From Lachnospiraceae bacterium UBA4380 (GTDB lineage: Bacteria > Bacillota > Clostridia > Lachnospirales > Lachnospiraceae): a stretch of 6,748 nt of DNA. Position 1 is the first letter of the stretch, and each line of letters begins with the position of its first letter. Positions 6,169 to 6,748 of this stretch are shown here, piece by piece. The notes below the pieces were generated by a model. The model was not told where the DNA came from, did no database searches, and saw only the letters and a program-made list of their open reading frames with translations. The stretch covers positions 1 through 6,748 of the forward strand of contig DGRU01000123.1 in the NCBI GenBank assembly GCA_002390025.1. The letters run 5' to 3'. The translations under genes and the position numbers were made by a program.

Positions 6169-6201
6169 AAAAGTTGTCAGGAGACAAATTCCCCTGACAA
6201 C
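6169..6201 (-). terminator. Rho-independent terminator downstream of dnaJ
   Basis: On the minus strand GTTGTCAGGGGA (6201-6190) pairs with TCTCCTGACAAC (6184-6173), 12 bp with one G-U pair and a 5-nt loop. It is followed by TTTT (6172-6169) and a further T-rich run to about 6155. Flanking A and T bases can extend the stem. It lies about 117 bp after the dnaJ stop and before prmA, so it should end or attenuate the heat-shock transcript. Confidence 0.8.
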
Positions 6202-6222
6202 CTTACGGTCCTGTCTGTTCAA

Positions 6223-6321
6223 CTGAAATAATTGCTCAAATAATTGTGTTTTGAAATACTTGTTTTTCAGTACGTATTTTTCAGCACTTATCTTTTAGTA
6301 CTTATTTTTTGAAACAATTAC
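6223..6321 (-). repeat. A/T-rich degenerate 12-15-bp tandem repeat at the dnaJ 3' end
   Basis: On the plus strand CTGAAATAATTG (6223-6234) is followed directly by CTCAAATAATTG (6235-6246), 11 of 12 identical. Then come TTTTGAAATACTTGT (6249-6263), TTTTCAGTACGTAT (6264-6277), TTTTCAGCACTTAT (6278-6291), CTTTTAGTACTTAT (6292-6305) and a decayed unit that runs over the dnaJ stop (6306-6321). The core consensus is TTTTCAGTACTTAT. Base composition is strikingly A/T-rich against the G+C-rich genes on both sides. It fills most of the spacer between the dnaJ stop and the terminator. Function is unknown. Confidence 0.7.
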
Positions 6322-6748
6322 TTTTCCCAGAAGCGTTTTTTCTTTTCCTTGTGCTCCTTCTTTTCAGAATCCGCGTCGCTTCCGCTGGCGCGCTCAACAG
6401 CTGTGAGGGAATCTCCTGTCAGCTCGTCAAACTTGCGCAGAGCATCCTTGGCTTCCTTGCTGAGCTTTGTCGGAACATCCACTACAAGGGTCACGTAGTG
6501 GTTGCCCCGGATATCCTTGCTGCGCAGAGAGGGAACACCCTTGCCGCGGAAACGGATCTGGGTGCCGGTCTGGGTACCCGCTTTGACATCATAGACAATC
6601 CTGCCGTCGACAGTGTCGATCATGATACTTCCGCCGAGGGCGGCAACTGCGTAGGAGATCCTCGCCATGGAGAAGATGTCTGTTCCCTCGCGTTCAAAGA
6701 TCTCGTGAGGGGAGACGATCACTTCCACCAGCAGGTCGCCGCGGGGGC
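6318..6748 (-). CDS. dnaJ: Chaperone protein DnaJ, C-terminal part (5' end outside window)
   Basis: Hsp40 co-chaperone that delivers unfolded proteins to DnaK and stimulates its ATPase in the cytoplasm. The 143 visible residues begin [21 protein letters not shown], matching the end of the first C-terminal substrate-binding domain. They continue through [14 protein letters not shown] and the [21 protein letters not shown] segment of the second domain to [16 protein letters not shown], the usual end of the conserved fold. The J-domain, Gly/Phe region and zinc-finger repeats would lie to the right of the window. The protein ends in a charged lysine/glutamate-rich tail ([16 protein letters not shown]). 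The visible part runs in from the window edge; a GTG at 6728 is an internal valine codon, not the start. The position ahead of prmA and rsmE is common in Firmicutes heat-shock loci, where dnaJ follows grpE and dnaK; those genes are not visible here. Confidence 0.95.
   Translation of the reverse strand, partial: PRGDLLVEVIVSPHEIFEREGTDIFSMARISYAVAALGGSIMIDTVDGRIVYDVKAGTQTGTQIRFRGKGVPSLRSKDIRGNHYVTLVVDVPTKLSKEAKDALRKFDELTGDSLTAVERASGSDADSEKKEHKEKKKRFWEK

Noticed and set aside
6100..6222. A 41-residue N-terminal extension of PrmA
   Set aside because: It would be translated from the terminator hairpin after dnaJ, and the family N-terminus begins at MKWMRFRV.

Overview
The window reads as a chromosomal housekeeping segment from a G+C-rich member of the Clostridia, most likely a Lachnospiraceae-type Firmicute. 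The grounds are the dnaJ-prmA-rsmE order, a ThiI without a rhodanese domain paired with its own cysteine desulfurase, a stand-alone HPr-like protein beside mtaB, purine-rich Shine-Dalgarno sites, and intrinsic terminators with T-tracts. The family-level assignment is inference; no species can be named.

Read along the minus strand from the right-hand edge, the layout is as follows. The C-terminal part of dnaJ (6748-6318) comes first, then an A/T-rich degenerate tandem repeat and an intrinsic terminator. Next is prmA (6099-5077), followed after only 21 bp by rsmE (5055-4300). A 223-bp spacer follows, which begins with a tandem repeat derived from the 3' end of rsmE. Then come a class I cysteine desulfurase (4076-2910), a 150-bp spacer and thiI (2759-1542). 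A small HPr-like gene on the plus strand (1146-1379) converges on thiI and ends in a strong, probably bidirectional terminator. It is divergent from mtaB (955 to the left edge), and its promoter lies in the mtaB leader.

Functionally the genes serve the translation apparatus. PrmA methylates ribosomal protein L11 and RsmE methylates 16S rRNA. The desulfurase and ThiI supply and insert sulfur to make 4-thiouridine in tRNA (ThiI may also serve thiamine synthesis). MtaB methylthiolates t6A37 of tRNA. DnaJ is the Hsp70 co-chaperone at the end of a heat-shock locus. The HPr-like protein keeps the regulatory serine region but lacks the phosphocarrier histidine, so it is probably regulatory rather than a PTS carrier.

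I see no mobile element, CRISPR array, tRNA, rRNA or defence system, and no evidence of a wholly new system. The most unusual items are the two short tandem-repeat patches at gene 3' ends (rsmE and dnaJ), the His-less HPr-like protein, and the position of its promoter in the mtaB leader.
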